Source of the DNA: an uncultured Actinomycetes bacterium | GTDB lineage: Bacteria > Actinomycetota > Actinomycetes > Nanopelagicales > Nanopelagicaceae | Direction of reading: 5' to 3' | NCBI GenBank assembly: GCA_903891755.1 | Contig: CAITFY010000022.1 | Coordinates: 1-39,139, forward strand | DNA: 39,139 nt | In this document: positions 8,193 to 16,286 of the stretch, piece by piece | Layout of the letters: each line of letters opens with the position of its first letter | How positions within the stretch are numbered: the stretch's first letter is position 1 | The notes under the pieces: generated by a model | Seen by the model: only the letters and a program-made list of their open reading frames with translations | The model's database searches: none | What the model was told of the DNA's origin: nothing | Program-made: the position numbers and the translations under genes

Positions 8193-8199
8193 TTTGGGC

Positions 8200-8778
8200 G
8201 TGCTACTAAGTGATCGCGATATTGCCGCTGAAGTCTCTGCTGGACGCGTAAAGGTTGAGCCTTTTAGCGAAGGGATGATTCAACCATCAAGTGTGGATGT
8301 CAGACTCGATCGTTTCTTTCGAGTCTTTGAGAACCACAAGTACTCAGTAATAGACCCATCTATTGAACAGGCTGAGCTCACTCGCGAAGTCGCGGTGAAC
8401 CACGATGAGCACTTCATCTTGCACCCAGGGGAGTTTGTTCTTGCAAGCACCTATGAAGTCATTACCTTGCCTGATGACATCGCAGGGCGCCTTGAAGGTA
8501 AATCATCACTTGGCCGTCTTGGACTTTTGACCCACTCCACCGCAGGCTTTATCGATCCAGGATTCTCTGGACACATCACCCTAGAACTTTCAAATGTGGC
8601 AAACCTGCCGGTGAAATTGTTTCCAGGTATGAAAATCGGTCAGCTCTGTCTCATCAAACTCTCATCTCCCGCAGAACATCCATACGGCTCAGCACTGTAC
8701 GGTTCTAGGTACCAAGGTCAGCGCGGCCCAACGCCAAGTAAATCGTGGTTGAATTTCCACCAGTCAAAAATTCAATAA
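8200..8778 (+). CDS. dcd: dCTP deaminase, probably bifunctional deaminase/dUTPase
   Basis: A 192-residue trimeric enzyme that deaminates dCTP; actinobacterial members also hydrolyse dUTP to dUMP. The N-terminus [17 protein letters not shown] matches the canonical family start. Motifs include [16 protein letters not shown], the [10 protein letters not shown] loop, [18 protein letters not shown] with the catalytic Glu, and [10 protein letters not shown] near the C-terminus, all close to the Mycobacterium enzyme that is bifunctional. An in-frame GTG at 8170 gives ten extra residues with no family counterpart. The start at GTG 8200 has a -10 seven nt upstream. It is divergent from the EamA gene. 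Confidence 0.95.
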   Translation: MLLSDRDIAAEVSAGRVKVEPFSEGMIQPSSVDVRLDRFFRVFENHKYSVIDPSIEQAELTREVAVNHDEHFILHPGEFVLASTYEVITLPDDIAGRLEGKSSLGRLGLLTHSTAGFIDPGFSGHITLELSNVANLPVKLFPGMKIGQLCLIKLSSPAEHPYGSALYGSRYQGQRGPTPSKSWLNFHQSKIQ

Positions 8779-8803
8779 CTGATTATTAAATAAGGAGCAG
8801 TTC

Positions 8804-9358
8804 ATGAAGGCAGTTCTCTTCGTAGTGGTCATCCTTGTAATCCTCGCTCTTCTTGCAATCATGTCTCGCAACCGCTTGGTGCGCGCCAACATTTCTGTTG
8901 ATGAAGCTTTCGCACAAATTGAAGTTCAACTCAAGCGCCGCTCGGATTTGATTCCAAACTTGGTCGAAACTGTAAAGGGATATGCATCCCACGAATCAGG
9001 AACACTCGAAGCAATTGTGGCAGCTCGCGCGAAATCAACTTCGGCTACAACTGTTGCTGATGTCGCAGCAGCTGACGGACAATTAACACAAGCCCTTCGT
9101 GGTTTGCTCGCCGTTACCGAAAATTACCCAGATCTCAAGGCCTCAACAAACTTCTTGGCACTTCAAGAAGAGTTGTCTTCTACGGAAAACAAAGTTTCTT
9201 TCGCGCGTCAGTTCTACAACGACAGCGTTCGCACCTTGAACTCTGCAATTAAAACTTTCCCTAGTAGCCTCTTTGTGAATTCAGCGGGAGTGAGCGTTCG
9301 TCCATTCTATGAAGTGGATGACCCACAAGACCGTAAGGCTCCACAGGTCAAGTTCTAG
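8804..9358 (+). CDS. lemA: LemA family membrane protein
   Basis: A 184-residue protein with an N-terminal membrane helix (about residues 2-20) and a helical-bundle domain starting NISVDEAFAQIEVQLKRR. The SDLIPNLVETVKGYASHE stretch and the ENYPDLKASTNFLALQEEL motif are diagnostic of LemA. Function is poorly known. In many bacteria lemA stands beside the metalloprotease htpX, as here (2-nt gap), suggesting a joint role in membrane-protein quality control. It has a good ribosome-binding site (AAGGAG). Confidence 0.92.
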   Translation: MKAVLFVVVILVILALLAIMSRNRLVRANISVDEAFAQIEVQLKRRSDLIPNLVETVKGYASHESGTLEAIVAARAKSTSATTVADVAAADGQLTQALRGLLAVTENYPDLKASTNFLALQEELSSTENKVSFARQFYNDSVRTLNSAIKTFPSSLFVNSAGVSVRPFYEVDDPQDRKAPQVKF

Positions 9359-9360
9359 TT

Positions 9361-10263
9361 ATGGATTTTAGAAAACTTCAATCTGCTAACCGTCTTAAAA
9401 CCACCGAACTCCTGTTCGGTATGGCTTTACTCGTTGGCGTAGTTATCTGGGCGCTTATGACCTATTTCGGTAAAACCGGAATAGGAGTAGTCCCATTTGC
9501 CGTAGGCGTTGCTCTCTTATCTGTCTGGGGTTCTTACTGGAGCTCAGACAAGATCGTTTTAACAATGACCGGCGCCAAGATTGTTACTGAATCAGAGAAT
9601 AAGCAGCTCTATGACTTAGTCACGGAGATCTGCATTGCCGCAGGTTTGCCTGTTCCAAAGATTGCAATTGTTGAAGATAACGCCCCAAATGCCTTTGCAA
9701 CTGGTCGAAATCCCGAACACGCAGTCATCGCATTCACTACTGGAATCTTGCGAGTTATGGACCGCGAGGAGCTACAAGGTGTAACTGCTCATGAGTTAGC
9801 GCACGTTGCCAACCGCGATACCTTGGTTTCGGCTGTTGCCGCGACAACGGCAGGAGCGCTCGCGCTACTTAGCGACTTTATGATGCGCATGATGATCTTC
9901 GGCGGAGGAAATCGTCGCGACAATAACAACAACGAACAGAACCCACTTGCGCTTATTGCTTCACTCGTAATTTTGATTCTCGCACCGCTTGCAGCGTTGC
10001 TTTTGCGCTTGGCAATCTCTCGTAAGAGGGAAGCTCTTGCAGATGTGACCGCTGTTGCATTTACTCGAAATCCAACAGGTCTGCGCCGGGCACTGGAAGT
10101 GTTAGCTTCAGATAGCACCGTCGTGCATCAGAAATCTACAGCCGTGGCACATATCTGGATTGAATCCCCACTTGATGGAAGCAAGACTTCTCAACTCTTC
10201 TCCACCCACCCATCACTTGCATCCAGAATCGCGACGCTTCGCAAGATGGAAGGCAATGCCTGA
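9361..10263 (+). CDS. htpX: HtpX-like membrane zinc metalloprotease (M48B)
   Basis: A 300-residue protease with two N-terminal membrane helices (about 17-35 and 41-57), then a cytoplasmic catalytic domain with HELAH (H144, E145, H148) and the third zinc ligand E224 in RKREALADV. Further hydrophobic segments lie at about 158-172 and 197-219. An Asn/Arg-rich linker, RRDNNNNEQN, separates them. HtpX degrades damaged membrane proteins. The gene follows lemA by 2 nt and its stop overlaps the next ATG by one base (TGATG), so lemA-htpX-SCO1 are coupled. Confidence 0.95.
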   Translation: MDFRKLQSANRLKTTELLFGMALLVGVVIWALMTYFGKTGIGVVPFAVGVALLSVWGSYWSSDKIVLTMTGAKIVTESENKQLYDLVTEICIAAGLPVPKIAIVEDNAPNAFATGRNPEHAVIAFTTGILRVMDREELQGVTAHELAHVANRDTLVSAVAATTAGALALLSDFMMRMMIFGGGNRRDNNNNEQNPLALIASLVILILAPLAALLLRLAISRKREALADVTAVAFTRNPTGLRRALEVLASDSTVVHQKSTAVAHIWIESPLDGSKTSQLFSTHPSLASRIATLRKMEGNA

Positions 10264-11030
10264 TGCGTAGAGCCCTTGGTGCGCTTGTAGCGGGAGCACT
10301 GCTTTTAAGTGGTTCTTCTAGTTTTGCCGCATCCACTCCTCCTTTGGTCGGTCACGCAGCTAAGGCCGGCGGAACAATCTTGGATGTTCCTATTCCAAAA
10401 GAGTTGCTTAGCATTCCCCTGGTTGATGCCAATGGAAAGAGTTTTACCCTCGCCTCACTCAAGGGTAAGACAATTGTGATGACTGATTTCCTTACCTTGT
10501 GCAATGAGATTTGCCCGATGACTAGTGTGAATATGCGAGATATTGGAGATGCAATTATCCACTCCAAGCTCTCAAAGAGTTTTGTCAGTCTTGAGGTAAC
10601 AGTTGATCCAAAGCGAGATACCCCGGCGCGATTAAAGTCTTATCAATCACTCTTTAATGGCTCAAGCTGGACAATCGCTACCGGTACATCCAAGGGGATT
10701 AGTGACCTTTGGGCCTGGTTCGGGGCGTACACCACAACGCAGAAGGCTGAAGAGGGTGTTATTGATTGGATGACTGGGAAACAGATTGCCTACGATGTTA
10801 ACCATACCGATGTGGTTGTGATTATTGGACCAGATCTTCATTGGCGCTGGCTGGCCTTAGGTGCTCCTGCCGTCAACAATCCAAAGGGTAAGAATGTGGT
10901 TCCCGGCAAGCTCTATACCTACCTATCTAGTACGGGTAAATCCAATTTAGTGAAACCAGAGGAACCATTCTGGTCAACCGCCTCCGTCTACGGAGCTATT
11001 AATGAGATATTTAAAGTAAAAATAGGGTAA
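10263..11030 (+). CDS. SCO1/SenC-family copper chaperone
   Basis: A 255-residue exported thioredoxin-fold protein. A signal peptide (RRALGALVAGALLLSG, residues 2-17) precedes the domain. Copper ligands are C80 and C84 in LCNEIC and H181 in VNHTDV, the full SCO set. Family members load or reduce the CuA centre of cytochrome c oxidase. The start overlaps the htpX stop by one base and the gene ends 2 nt before a CopC-like gene, suggesting a periplasmic copper-handling pair. Insertions after residue 140 and at about 160-172 make it longer than many SCO proteins. Confidence 0.9.
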   Translation: MRRALGALVAGALLLSGSSSFAASTPPLVGHAAKAGGTILDVPIPKELLSIPLVDANGKSFTLASLKGKTIVMTDFLTLCNEICPMTSVNMRDIGDAIIHSKLSKSFVSLEVTVDPKRDTPARLKSYQSLFNGSSWTIATGTSKGISDLWAWFGAYTTTQKAEEGVIDWMTGKQIAYDVNHTDVVVIIGPDLHWRWLALGAPAVNNPKGKNVVPGKLYTYLSSTGKSNLVKPEEPFWSTASVYGAINEIFKVKIG

Positions 11031-11032
11031 CG

Positions 11033-11407
11033 ATGAAAACTAAAATCTTTCTACTTAGCGGTGCGCTATTTCTATCTTTGGGAATGGGGCAAGCTTCAGC
11101 TCACACCACATTAATTGCTTCGACGCCAAGTAAAGGCGCGATTTTGAAAACCGCTCCATCTAATATCTCTTTGAAATTCGAGGAACCGTTACTCACTTTA
11201 AAAGGTCACATCATTAACAAGATAACACTTACAGATCCCAAGAACGCGAATATTGCCTTAGGCAAGATTGTTGTAAGTGGGGCGAGTGTCACCGCACAAA
11301 TTCTAACGAGAGTAACAACGCTCGGAAAATACAGAGTTACTTATCGAGTTGCAGCACAGGATGGTCACGTAGTGACGGGAAGCTTCCTCTTTACGCTTCA
11401 GAATTAA
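11033..11407 (+). CDS. copC: CopC-domain periplasmic copper-binding protein
   Basis: A 124-residue protein with a signal peptide cleaved after ASA, which leaves H24 as the mature N-terminus, the start of the copper-binding His brace. The beta-sandwich domain ends with DGHVVTGSFLFTL, whose His is also conserved. Unlike YobA/YcnJ forms there is no C-terminal anchor or CopD fusion. It follows the SCO1 gene by 2 nt. Its last 17 bases overlap the 3' end of the histidine kinase on the other strand. Confidence 0.85.
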   Translation: MKTKIFLLSGALFLSLGMGQASAHTTLIASTPSKGAILKTAPSNISLKFEEPLLTLKGHIINKITLTDPKNANIALGKIVVSGASVTAQILTRVTTLGKYRVTYRVAAQDGHVVTGSFLFTLQN

Positions 11408-12866
11408 TTGGGAAGTGCAGGGTGAATGTTGCACCCTCCCCAACGTTTGATTCCACGGTTACTGAACCGCCATGTGCTTGCATAACTGCATCCACAATTG
11501 ATAAACCAAGTCCACTACCTTCTCCAGCATGACGCGCGCGAGATGGATCAACACGGAAGAAACGTTCGAAGATTCGAGATTGATCAGCCTCGGTTAATCC
11601 GGGACCTGAATCTTTCACGGCAATTGTGATCTCATCATCAGATGAAATGGCGCGAACTTCAATTTCAGTTCCCGAAGGCGTATGTGTTCTGGCATTAGCT
11701 AAGAGATTTGCCAAGGCTTGATGTATGCGCTTGTTATCACCAAGTACATAGAGATCATCTGGAGCATCAACGTGAATACGATGATTTGGACCGGCGGCTT
11801 GGGCCGAGGCGACACACTCATGGATAAGGTGAGTTAGATCCACTGGTTCTAGAGTGAATGGACGAGCCTCATCCATGCGAGCCAATAGCAATAGGTCTTC
11901 TACTAGCGAACCCATGCGGATAGATTCTTTCTCAATTCGTCCAACAAGCTCCTTGGTCTTCTCTTCCCCGGAGACTGCTCCTTGGCGGTGCAACTCTGCG
12001 AAGCCGCGAATGGCGGTGAGAGGTGTACGAAGTTCATGTGAGGCATCAGCGACAAAACGGCGAAGTTTTGATTCAGATGCATTCTTCTGCGCAAAGGACT
12101 CTTCAATTCGTCCCAACATAGTGTTGAGAGATTGAGTTAAGCGGCCCACCTCTGTTGATGGTTCTAGCTCAGGTAGACGAGCGGAGAGATCGCCATCGGC
12201 AATAGCTGCAGCAATAACTTCTACTTCCAAGAGTGGTTTGAGGCTTAGGGTAATCAACCAGCGCGAGATAACCCCAATAAGAATCAAGACTGCCAAGCTG
12301 ATAAGAAGGAAGAGCCAACTTAGTTCATGAAGGGTCTTTTCTACACTTGTGAGCGAAACTGCAATAACAACCGATCCAAGATTTGATGGCAGCACAAATG
12401 CAACAGCACGCGTTGAAGAAGGAGGAGATTCAGTATGGATCGTAAATGCTTTTCCATTTTTAGCCGCAACTTGCGCAAGGGCCATTCCTGTAAATGTTGC
12501 TTGCGCTCCACCCGTTGAGATATCCCCACCTAGTTGTCCGAGAACTACGCCAGTGGGATCAAGAAGTGTTACCGAGGTTGCAGTGGGTACTCCACGCAGA
12601 GGACTTACCGCGCGAAATGGTTGAGCATCAGTGGTGGTTGCTGCAGATTCGTCAGCGTTGGGTTCGATGCCAGCCCTAACTAGTCTCGAGACAGTTCCGG
12701 TTGCAACGCTTGTTAGTTGAGAATCAACTTGTCTAATCAGAAATCCGCGCAGTTCGGCATTCGCCGCAAAATCAGATGCGCCTATGCCTATTGCCGCCAC
12801 TACAAGTGTGGCGAGCAGGAGGCGGTTGCGCAGGCTCCATTGCGAGAAGACCGACAATTTGTGCAT
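11391..12866 (-). CDS. Sensor histidine kinase (HAMP-HisKA-HATPase)
   Basis: A 491-residue membrane kinase. TM1 (about 15-32) and TM2 (about 183-206) flank an extracytoplasmic domain of about 150 residues. A HAMP domain (about 207-260) follows, then HisKA with phosphoacceptor H277 in ADASHELRTPLT, and HATPase with N box QALANLLANARTH, DSGPGL and GSGLGLSIV. The architecture is that of MprB/TcrY-like kinases. It lies 11 nt after the response regulator. Its stimulus is not readable; proximity to copper genes is suggestive only, since they are convergent. Confidence 0.93.
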   Translation of the reverse strand: MHKLSVFSQWSLRNRLLLATLVVAAIGIGASDFAANAELRGFLIRQVDSQLTSVATGTVSRLVRAGIEPNADESAATTTDAQPFRAVSPLRGVPTATSVTLLDPTGVVLGQLGGDISTGGAQATFTGMALAQVAAKNGKAFTIHTESPPSSTRAVAFVLPSNLGSVVIAVSLTSVEKTLHELSWLFLLISLAVLILIGVISRWLITLSLKPLLEVEVIAAAIADGDLSARLPELEPSTEVGRLTQSLNTMLGRIEESFAQKNASESKLRRFVADASHELRTPLTAIRGFAELHRQGAVSGEEKTKELVGRIEKESIRMGSLVEDLLLLARMDEARPFTLEPVDLTHLIHECVASAQAAGPNHRIHVDAPDDLYVLGDNKRIHQALANLLANARTHTPSGTEIEVRAISSDDEITIAVKDSGPGLTEADQSRIFERFFRVDPSRARHAGEGSGLGLSIVDAVMQAHGGSVTVESNVGEGATFTLHFPINSEA

Positions 12867-12877
12867 GCTGAATTATC

Positions 12878-13621
12878 TTAGTTTCCGGCAGGAATACGCA
12901 TTCGGTAGCCGACGCCACGCACAGTGTGAATCAGAGCTGGCTCATAAATATCAATCTTCTTGCGAAGATATGAGACATATGTTTCAACAATTCCAGCATC
13001 TCCACGGAAGTCGTACTGCCAGACGTGATCCAAGATTTGAGACTTGCTCACAACACGATCAGCGTTGATCATGAGGTAGCGAAGAAGTAGGAACTCGGTA
13101 GGCGAGAGGTCGATGAGGTGGCCTGCGCGACGAACTTCGTGAGTTGCCTCATCGAGTTCAAGATCAACGAAGCGAACCTTCTCTTCATCAACACTTGCCT
13201 CTACGGCGCCGATGCGACGCAAGAGTGCGCGAAGACGAGCGACCAACTCTTCAAGTGAGAAAGGCTTAGTCACATAGTCATCTCCACCAATGGTGAGGCC
13301 GGCAATCTTGTCCTCGACTGTATCTTTTGCTGTTAAAAATAGAACGCCAACGCTATGTCCCTCAGAGCGAAGTTGGCGACAGACTTCAAAGCCATCTTGG
13401 TCTGGGAGCATTACATCGAGAATGAGGGCATGGGGCTTGAACTCTTCCGCGATGGTCAGAGCCTGGGAGCCGGTTGCCGCGGTGCGAACATCAAAGCCCA
13501 CGAAACGAAGGCTGGTCGCAATAAGTTCACTGATTGAACTCTCATCATCAACAACAAGAATTCGCTGCAAGTTGCTCTGGGATGTATCTGCCACGGTGAC
13601 TCTCTCTTTAAGTGCGGTCAT
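12878..13621 (-). CDS. OmpR/PhoB-family response regulator
   Basis: A 247-residue two-domain regulator. The receiver has the acidic pair VVDDE (about 23-27), phosphoacceptor D69 in LILDVMLP, T97 and K119 in VTKPFS. The C-terminal winged helix has LSPTEFLLLRYLM, RVVSKSQILDHVW and HTVRGVGYRMR. It is followed after 11 nt by its kinase. An in-frame GTG at 13636 would add five residues, but ATG 13621 has GGAGG eight nt upstream. The region upstream contains DnaA-like boxes. MprA-like by architecture; target genes unknown. Confidence 0.95.
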   Translation of the reverse strand: MTALKERVTVADTSQSNLQRILVVDDESSISELIATSLRFVGFDVRTAATGSQALTIAEEFKPHALILDVMLPDQDGFEVCRQLRSEGHSVGVLFLTAKDTVEDKIAGLTIGGDDYVTKPFSLEELVARLRALLRRIGAVEASVDEEKVRFVDLELDEATHEVRRAGHLIDLSPTEFLLLRYLMINADRVVSKSQILDHVWQYDFRGDAGIVETYVSYLRKKIDIYEPALIHTVRGVGYRMRIPAGN

Positions 13622-13629
13622 TTTTCGAT

Positions 13630-13634
13630 CCTCC
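13630..13634 (-). promoter_or_regulatory. Shine-Dalgarno (GGAGG) that decides the response-regulator start
   Basis: GGAGG on the minus strand is eight nt from ATG 13621, which is ideal spacing. The upstream GTG 13636 overlaps this sequence and has no ribosome-binding site of its own. Confidence 0.7.
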
Positions 13635-13720
13635 ACATTAATTACCCTGTTACCCCACAGGAGGGGTACAGGAGAGAGGATTCTCTATCTGACTGGGGAT
13701 TTCCTGAGAAATAGCAGAAG

Positions 13721-13752
13721 TTTTCCACAGGGTTTATCCACGATGTGGAGAA
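13721..13752. promoter_or_regulatory. Three DnaA-box-like sequences between the response regulator and crgA
   Basis: TTTTCCACA (13721-13729, plus), TTATCCACG (13734-13742, plus) and TTCTCCACA (13744-13752, minus strand) each match TTATCCACA at eight of nine positions. They sit within 32 bp in the 150-nt spacer upstream of the response regulator. DnaA binding is inferred, not shown. Confidence 0.4.
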
Positions 13753-13786
13753 TTACAGCGGTGTAATTAAGCGTGATGTGGCGGAA

Positions 13787-14044
13787 TTAGCGCCAGCGGG
13801 TGGCCAAGGTGAAGCCAAAACCGATGAAGCCAAAACCGATGACCATATTCCAAGCCCCAATATGAGGGACTGGATAGCTGGTGTTGCTTACATAGTAGAT
13901 AACAATCCAGACCAAGCCGATAAGGAAGCCGGCAAGCATCGCGGGAGCGAGCCACTTTGGGCTCTCCTTAGGAAGTGGCGCGTGATGGGCGACCTCATCC
14001 GGAATGTAGACCGGATCCTTCTTGCGGCTCTTGGACTTAGGCAT
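13787..14044 (-). CDS. crgA: Cell-division protein CrgA
   Basis: An 85-residue protein with the family pattern: a basic start MPKSKSRKK, a cytoplasmic stretch, a first membrane helix (WLAPAMLAGFLIGLVWIVIY), a short outer loop and a second helix ending RWR. CrgA is an actinobacterial divisome protein that recruits FtsI and other late factors and helps time septation. A longer reading frame exists upstream, but the canonical MPKSK start at 14044 has TACCTT six nt ahead. The gene lies beside trpG and pknB as in Mycobacterium. A perfect 15-bp tandem repeat encodes part of helix 2. Confidence 0.92.
   Translation of the reverse strand: MPKSKSRKKDPVYIPDEVAHHAPLPKESPKWLAPAMLAGFLIGLVWIVIYYVSNTSYPVPHIGAWNMVIGFGFIGFGFTLATRWR
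13811..13840. repeat. Perfect 15-bp tandem repeat inside crgA
   Basis: GAAGCCAAAACCGAT occurs twice in tandem (13811-13825, 13826-13840). It is in frame and encodes the IGFGF IGFGF stretch of the second CrgA membrane helix. The helix keeps normal family length. Confidence 0.85.
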
Positions 14045-14050
14045 AAGCAA

Positions 14051-14056
14051 AAGGTA
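14051..14056 (-). promoter_or_regulatory. -10 element (TACCTT) of the leaderless crgA promoter
   Basis: TACCTT on the minus strand is six nt from the crgA ATG. It supports the short crgA start. Confidence 0.5.
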
Positions 14057-14092
14057 CACCAATATTAAAAATGTCACGATCATTCCACTCGG

Positions 14093-14098
14093 TAGCCT
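14093..14098 (+). promoter_or_regulatory. -10 element (TAGCCT) of the leaderless trpG promoter
   Basis: TAGCCT ends 7 nt before ATG 14106. Together with the crgA -10 it forms a divergent promoter pair within the 61-nt crgA-trpG spacer. Confidence 0.5.
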
Positions 14099-14105
14099 TA
14101 CCCCC

Positions 14106-14732
14106 ATGACCCGTGTCCTCGTCGTTGATAACTATGACTCCTTTGTCTACAACTTGGTGCAATATCTTGGCCAGCTGGGAGCAGAGGTCACTGTTCGCCG
14201 CAATGATGAGGTCGATTTCTCCACCCTTGATAGCTTTGACGGAATTTTGATCTCACCTGGTCCAGGAACACCAGAGGCTGCCGGATCGAGTATCGAATTA
14301 GTGAAATACGCGGCAGCTCACAAAATCCCATTACTTGGGGTCTGTCTCGGACATCAAGCAATTGGCGTTGCCTTTGGTGCGACAGTTTCAAGAGCTCCAG
14401 AACTGTTGCATGGAAAAACTTCTGTGGTCACTCATCGCAATAAAGGTTTGTTGGCAGATCTACCATCTCCATTTATTGCTACTCGTTATCACTCGCTTGC
14501 AATCGAACCAGAAACACTTCCTGATGAATTAGAAGTAACAGGCAAAACGGAGTCTGGTGTTGTGATGGCGATTGAACACACCACTCTTCCAATCTCAGGT
14601 GTGCAGTTCCATCCAGAATCAGTATTAACAGAACACGGCCACCAGATGCTTGGAAATTGGTTAGAACGTTGTGGAGATGTTGGAGCACGCGCTCGCTCCG
14701 AAGGATTATCTCCGGTAGTTAATCGCTCCTAA
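14106..14732 (+). CDS. trpG: Glutamine amidotransferase subunit of anthranilate/aminodeoxychorismate synthase
   Basis: A 208-residue class I glutaminase that delivers ammonia to TrpE or PabB for tryptophan or folate synthesis. The start MTRVLVVDNYDSFVYNLVQ is canonical. The catalytic triad is C80 in GVCLGHQAIG, H169 and E171 in QFHPES. Reading frame extends further upstream, but those residues have no family counterpart and the -10 lies at 14093. TrpG and PabA cannot be told apart by sequence alone; the orthologous position beside pknB in Mycobacterium is annotated trpG. It ends exactly where the convergent pknB begins, with no spacer. Confidence 0.92.
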   Translation: MTRVLVVDNYDSFVYNLVQYLGQLGAEVTVRRNDEVDFSTLDSFDGILISPGPGTPEAAGSSIELVKYAAAHKIPLLGVCLGHQAIGVAFGATVSRAPELLHGKTSVVTHRNKGLLADLPSPFIATRYHSLAIEPETLPDELEVTGKTESGVVMAIEHTTLPISGVQFHPESVLTEHGHQMLGNWLERCGDVGARARSEGLSPVVNRS

Positions 14733-16286
14733 TTAATTTGTTGGTTGCGTATTGACTGTGATTGTCACAGCAGATCCAATGCTCTGAGTTGTTCCCGCAT
14801 CAGGTGCTTGAGCCAATACTGTTTGCAGAGGTTGTGTGGAATCAAATGCTGTTGCTGTTCGCACCAAGAAACCTGCTTGAGTCAAAGTAGTGATTGCTTG
14901 CACCTCAGTGAAACCGACGAGGTTTGGAACTTGCAAACTACCGCTTGCTATTTGTAATACAACCCCAGCGCCCGCTTGCAGAATACTTCCGGGTGAAGGG
15001 TTAACCCCCAATACCGTTCCTGGAGCTTGATTGGAGTCCATTGACACAGTCTGTGCAACTGAGAGACCAACTGCTGTTAATGCACTTCTCGCATCCGCTA
15101 AGGAGAGACCAACTAAATTAATTGGCACAGATGTGTTTCCTGCTCCCGAAGATTCCGTGAGAGTGATGCTGCTACCTGGTATCACCTTTGAATCAGCGAG
15201 TGGTACCTGGCCAGAGATTCGCCCCTTGGGAATTGTGGATGATGGACCGCTTTGAATATTGATCGTGAAATTAGGTAGGAGCGCTCGCGCCTGCGCTTCG
15301 GTTAAGCCAACCACATTCGGAACCTGAAGTGATGGAGCGACTGGTGCATGCGAACGTGTCAGCAGAGTTGAGCCGGCAATCACAACTAGTGCAACTACTA
15401 CTCCTCCAATAGCGATAAGACGCTTTCGGGGTGAAGTCTTTCGAATCTTGGTTGTTACTTGTTCGCCACGAACAGCTCTACGCAAATCCGCCAGCATCGC
15501 TCCTGCATCTTGGTAACGATCATCAGGATTTTTATGGAGCGCGACTTTAATGATCGTATCTAAGTTCGGATCAATATCTGGATTGATATCTGAAGGCGCT
15601 GGAAGAGGGGCAGAGACATGCTGGAAAGCAATGGATACAGGTGTATCTCCTATAAAAGGTGGTCTTCCAACTAATAATTCATACATTAAACAACCGACGG
15701 AATAAATATCACTTCGCGCGTCTGCGCTATCGCCAGTTGCCTGCTCTGGTGAGAGATATTGCGCTGTTCCAACCACGCTCCATGTATTGGTCATGGTGGC
15801 GCCGATATCATCAAGCGCTCGCGCAATTCCAAAATCCATCACCTTCACCTTGCCGGATTCAGTGATCATGATATTTCCAGGCTTTATATCGCGATGGATA
15901 ATTCCCTCGTTGTGCGAGTACTCCAAAGCTTCCAAAATTTCAGCAACGATTTGAACTGCTTCATCTTGAGAAATTTCTGCATCGGATTGCAAGACCTGGC
16001 GCAAGGTATGACCCTTAACGAGCTCCATCACGATGTAAGAGTTAGGCCCATCTTCTCCTGAATCAAAAACTGCCACAATGCCGGGATTATTTAAACCGCC
16101 TGCAGCTAGAGCTTCCTTCTTAAATCGAGCAACGAAAGCCGGGTCACGAGCTAAATCACTGCGCAAAATCTTTACCGCCACCTTGCGATGCAAACGTAGA
16201 TCCTCGGCGATATAAACATCTGCCATGCCGCCGGTTCCGATCATGGCACCAATCTCGTAGCGACTATTAAATATCTTGTTATTCAT
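14733..16286 (-). CDS. pknB: PASTA-domain Ser/Thr protein kinase
   Basis: A 517-residue transmembrane kinase that senses muropeptides or lipid II and phosphorylates cell-wall and division targets. Kinase domain: GTGGMADVY (17-25), K39, HRDIKPGN (131-138), D151 in DFGIA. After a basic juxtamembrane stretch, one membrane helix (about 291-311) leads to three extracellular PASTA repeats, beginning near VPNVVGLTEAQA, VPINLVGLSLADA and VPNLVGFTEVQA. Mycobacterial PknB has four repeats. The start overlaps the phosphatase stop (TAATG), so phosphatase and kinase are coupled. pknA, rodA and pbpA, usual operon members, are absent. Confidence 0.95.
   Translation of the reverse strand: MNNKIFNSRYEIGAMIGTGGMADVYIAEDLRLHRKVAVKILRSDLARDPAFVARFKKEALAAGGLNNPGIVAVFDSGEDGPNSYIVMELVKGHTLRQVLQSDAEISQDEAVQIVAEILEALEYSHNEGIIHRDIKPGNIMITESGKVKVMDFGIARALDDIGATMTNTWSVVGTAQYLSPEQATGDSADARSDIYSVGCLMYELLVGRPPFIGDTPVSIAFQHVSAPLPAPSDINPDIDPNLDTIIKVALHKNPDDRYQDAGAMLADLRRAVRGEQVTTKIRKTSPRKRLIAIGGVVVALVVIAGSTLLTRSHAPVAPSLQVPNVVGLTEAQARALLPNFTINIQSGPSSTIPKGRISGQVPLADSKVIPGSSITLTESSGAGNTSVPINLVGLSLADARSALTAVGLSVAQTVSMDSNQAPGTVLGVNPSPGSILQAGAGVVLQIASGSLQVPNLVGFTEVQAITTLTQAGFLVRTATAFDSTQPLQTVLAQAPDAGTTQSIGSAVTITVNTQPTN

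Noticed and set aside
8170-8199. Upstream GTG start for dcd
   Set aside because: It adds ten residues before the canonical MLLSDRDI start, and the -10 lies inside the extension.
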